63,764 nt of DNA from Cyanobacteria bacterium M_surface_10_m2_119 (GTDB lineage Bacteria; Cyanobacteriota; Cyanobacteriia; PCC-6307; Cyanobiaceae): the NCBI GenBank assembly GCA_016882525.1, contig VGPU01000009.1, positions 1 through 63,764 on the forward strand, given 5' to 3'. Position numbers and translations under genes: made by a program. The notes under the pieces are model-generated. The model saw only the letters and a program-made list of their open reading frames with translations, was not told where the DNA came from and did no database searches. This document shows, piece after piece, positions 63,148 to 63,764 of this stretch (position 1 is the stretch's first letter; each line of letters starts with the position of its first letter).

Positions 63148-63764
63148 GCACCACCCCCGCCAGCAACCTGCGTCTGCCCACCCCGGGCTGCTACGCCGAT
63201 CCCGATCGCAGCGGCCTCACCGCCGCCGACGTGTTCGATGGCATGACCGAGCACCTGTTCTTCACGCTCGGCAAGCTGGCCCCCACCGCCAGCCGCCACG
63301 ACCTCTACATGGCGCTGAGCTATGCGGTGCGCGATCGACTGATGACCCGCTATCTCGCGGGCATCGAGGCCCTGCGGAAGGCGCCCACCCGGGTGGTGGC
63401 CTACCTCTCGGCGGAGTTCCTGATCGGTCCCCAGCTGGGCAACAACCTGCTGATGCTGGGCATTCAGGAGGAAGCCGCTGAAGCCCTGCGTCGCTTCGGC
63501 ATCGACGACATCAACGACATCCTGGACGTGGAGGAGGAGCCGGGCCTGGGCAACGGCGGCCTGGGTCGGCTGGCGGCGTGCTTCCTCGAGTCGCTGGCGT
63601 CCCTGGAGATCCCCGCCACCGGCTATGGGATCCGCTACGAATTCGGCATCTTCGACCAGCTGATCCGAGACGGCTGGCAGGTGGAGATCACCGACAAGTG
63701 GCTCAAGAGCGGCTGGCCCTGGGAACTGCCCCACCCGGACCAGGCCTGCTTCGTGGGCTTCGGC
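63144..63764 (+). CDS. glgP: Glycogen/alpha-glucan phosphorylase, cut by the window end
   Basis: The visible 207 residues are the N-terminal part of a glycogen phosphorylase: [50 protein letters not shown] and [27 protein letters not shown], then [10 protein letters not shown]. It would phosphorolyse glycogen to glucose 1-phosphate. The PLP-binding part lies beyond the window. ATG 63144 overlaps the phosphoketolase stop, so the two genes are translated from one message. Confidence 0.95.
   Translation, partial: MSTTPASNLRLPTPGCYADPDRSGLTAADVFDGMTEHLFFTLGKLAPTASRHDLYMALSYAVRDRLMTRYLAGIEALRKAPTRVVAYLSAEFLIGPQLGNNLLMLGIQEEAAEALRRFGIDDINDILDVEEEPGLGNGGLGRLAACFLESLASLEIPATGYGIRYEFGIFDQLIRDGWQVEITDKWLKSGWPWELPHPDQACFVGFG

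Overview
The window reads as a chromosome segment of a high-GC unicellular picocyanobacterium of the Synechococcus/Cyanobium type. The evidence is a bilin-type heme oxygenase, a selenophosphate synthetase fused to an FAD oxidoreductase, a GRRM-type RiPP locus, a Kdo (LPS) pathway cluster, glycolate dehydrogenase subunits, phosphoketolase next to glycogen phosphorylase, and dense gene packing with many 4-bp start/stop overlaps. No rRNA, tRNA, CRISPR array, transposase or integrase was seen.

The left edge (1 to about 4832, fading out by about 6757) differs from the rest. It is visibly AT-richer, all genes point rightward, and five well-formed attC recombination sites plus one decayed site separate short unrelated genes. 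This is an integron cassette array (or an array lacking its integrase) whose integrase would lie left of the window. Cassettes carry a sulfotransferase-like protein, an LpqC-type esterase lipoprotein, a frameshifted secreted SnoaL-like protein, a methyltransferase, a SET-domain protein translationally coupled to an SMR-type membrane protein, and a membrane protein split by an in-frame stop. A metallo-beta-lactamase-fold gene (5691-6416) and a 341-bp gene-free stretch lead into the host backbone.

From 6758 to 13533 come secreted accessory proteins and a minus-strand operon grrP-grrA-grrM-cupin (12003 to 8835). Its precursor GrrA carries eleven aromatic-X-Asn tripeptides and its radical SAM/SPASM partner is GrrM. 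nadC and a TerB-like gene lie upstream on the same strand. From 13598 to 24452 there is housekeeping: mnmE, a bifunctional relA/spoT, a fused dppD-dppF type ABC ATPase, an rluD-rbgA-usp run with an unexpected Nif11-like tail on RluD, and pgk with a clear terminator.

From 24484 to 38245 there is an NAD-dependent dehydrogenase, an OmpR-type two-component pair, several small secreted proteins, murG, a CobD-like aminotransferase, a MoxR/DUF58/transglutaminase/pentapeptide cluster and selD. From 38242 to 49200 there are kdsD-kdsA-kdsC facing kdsB, then cca, pcrA/uvrD, a glycosyltransferase, heme oxygenase and icd. From 49201 to the end there is a VapBC module overlapping glcF, a methyltransferase, an APC permease, a lytic transglycosylase, a DUF1537 kinase-like gene, glcE, an alpha/beta hydrolase, a CPA2 antiporter, and the phosphoketolase-glycogen phosphorylase pair cut by the window edge.

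Starts of many genes are inferred from family alignment and neighbour overlap, because high GC keeps non-coding frames open. No database search was run.
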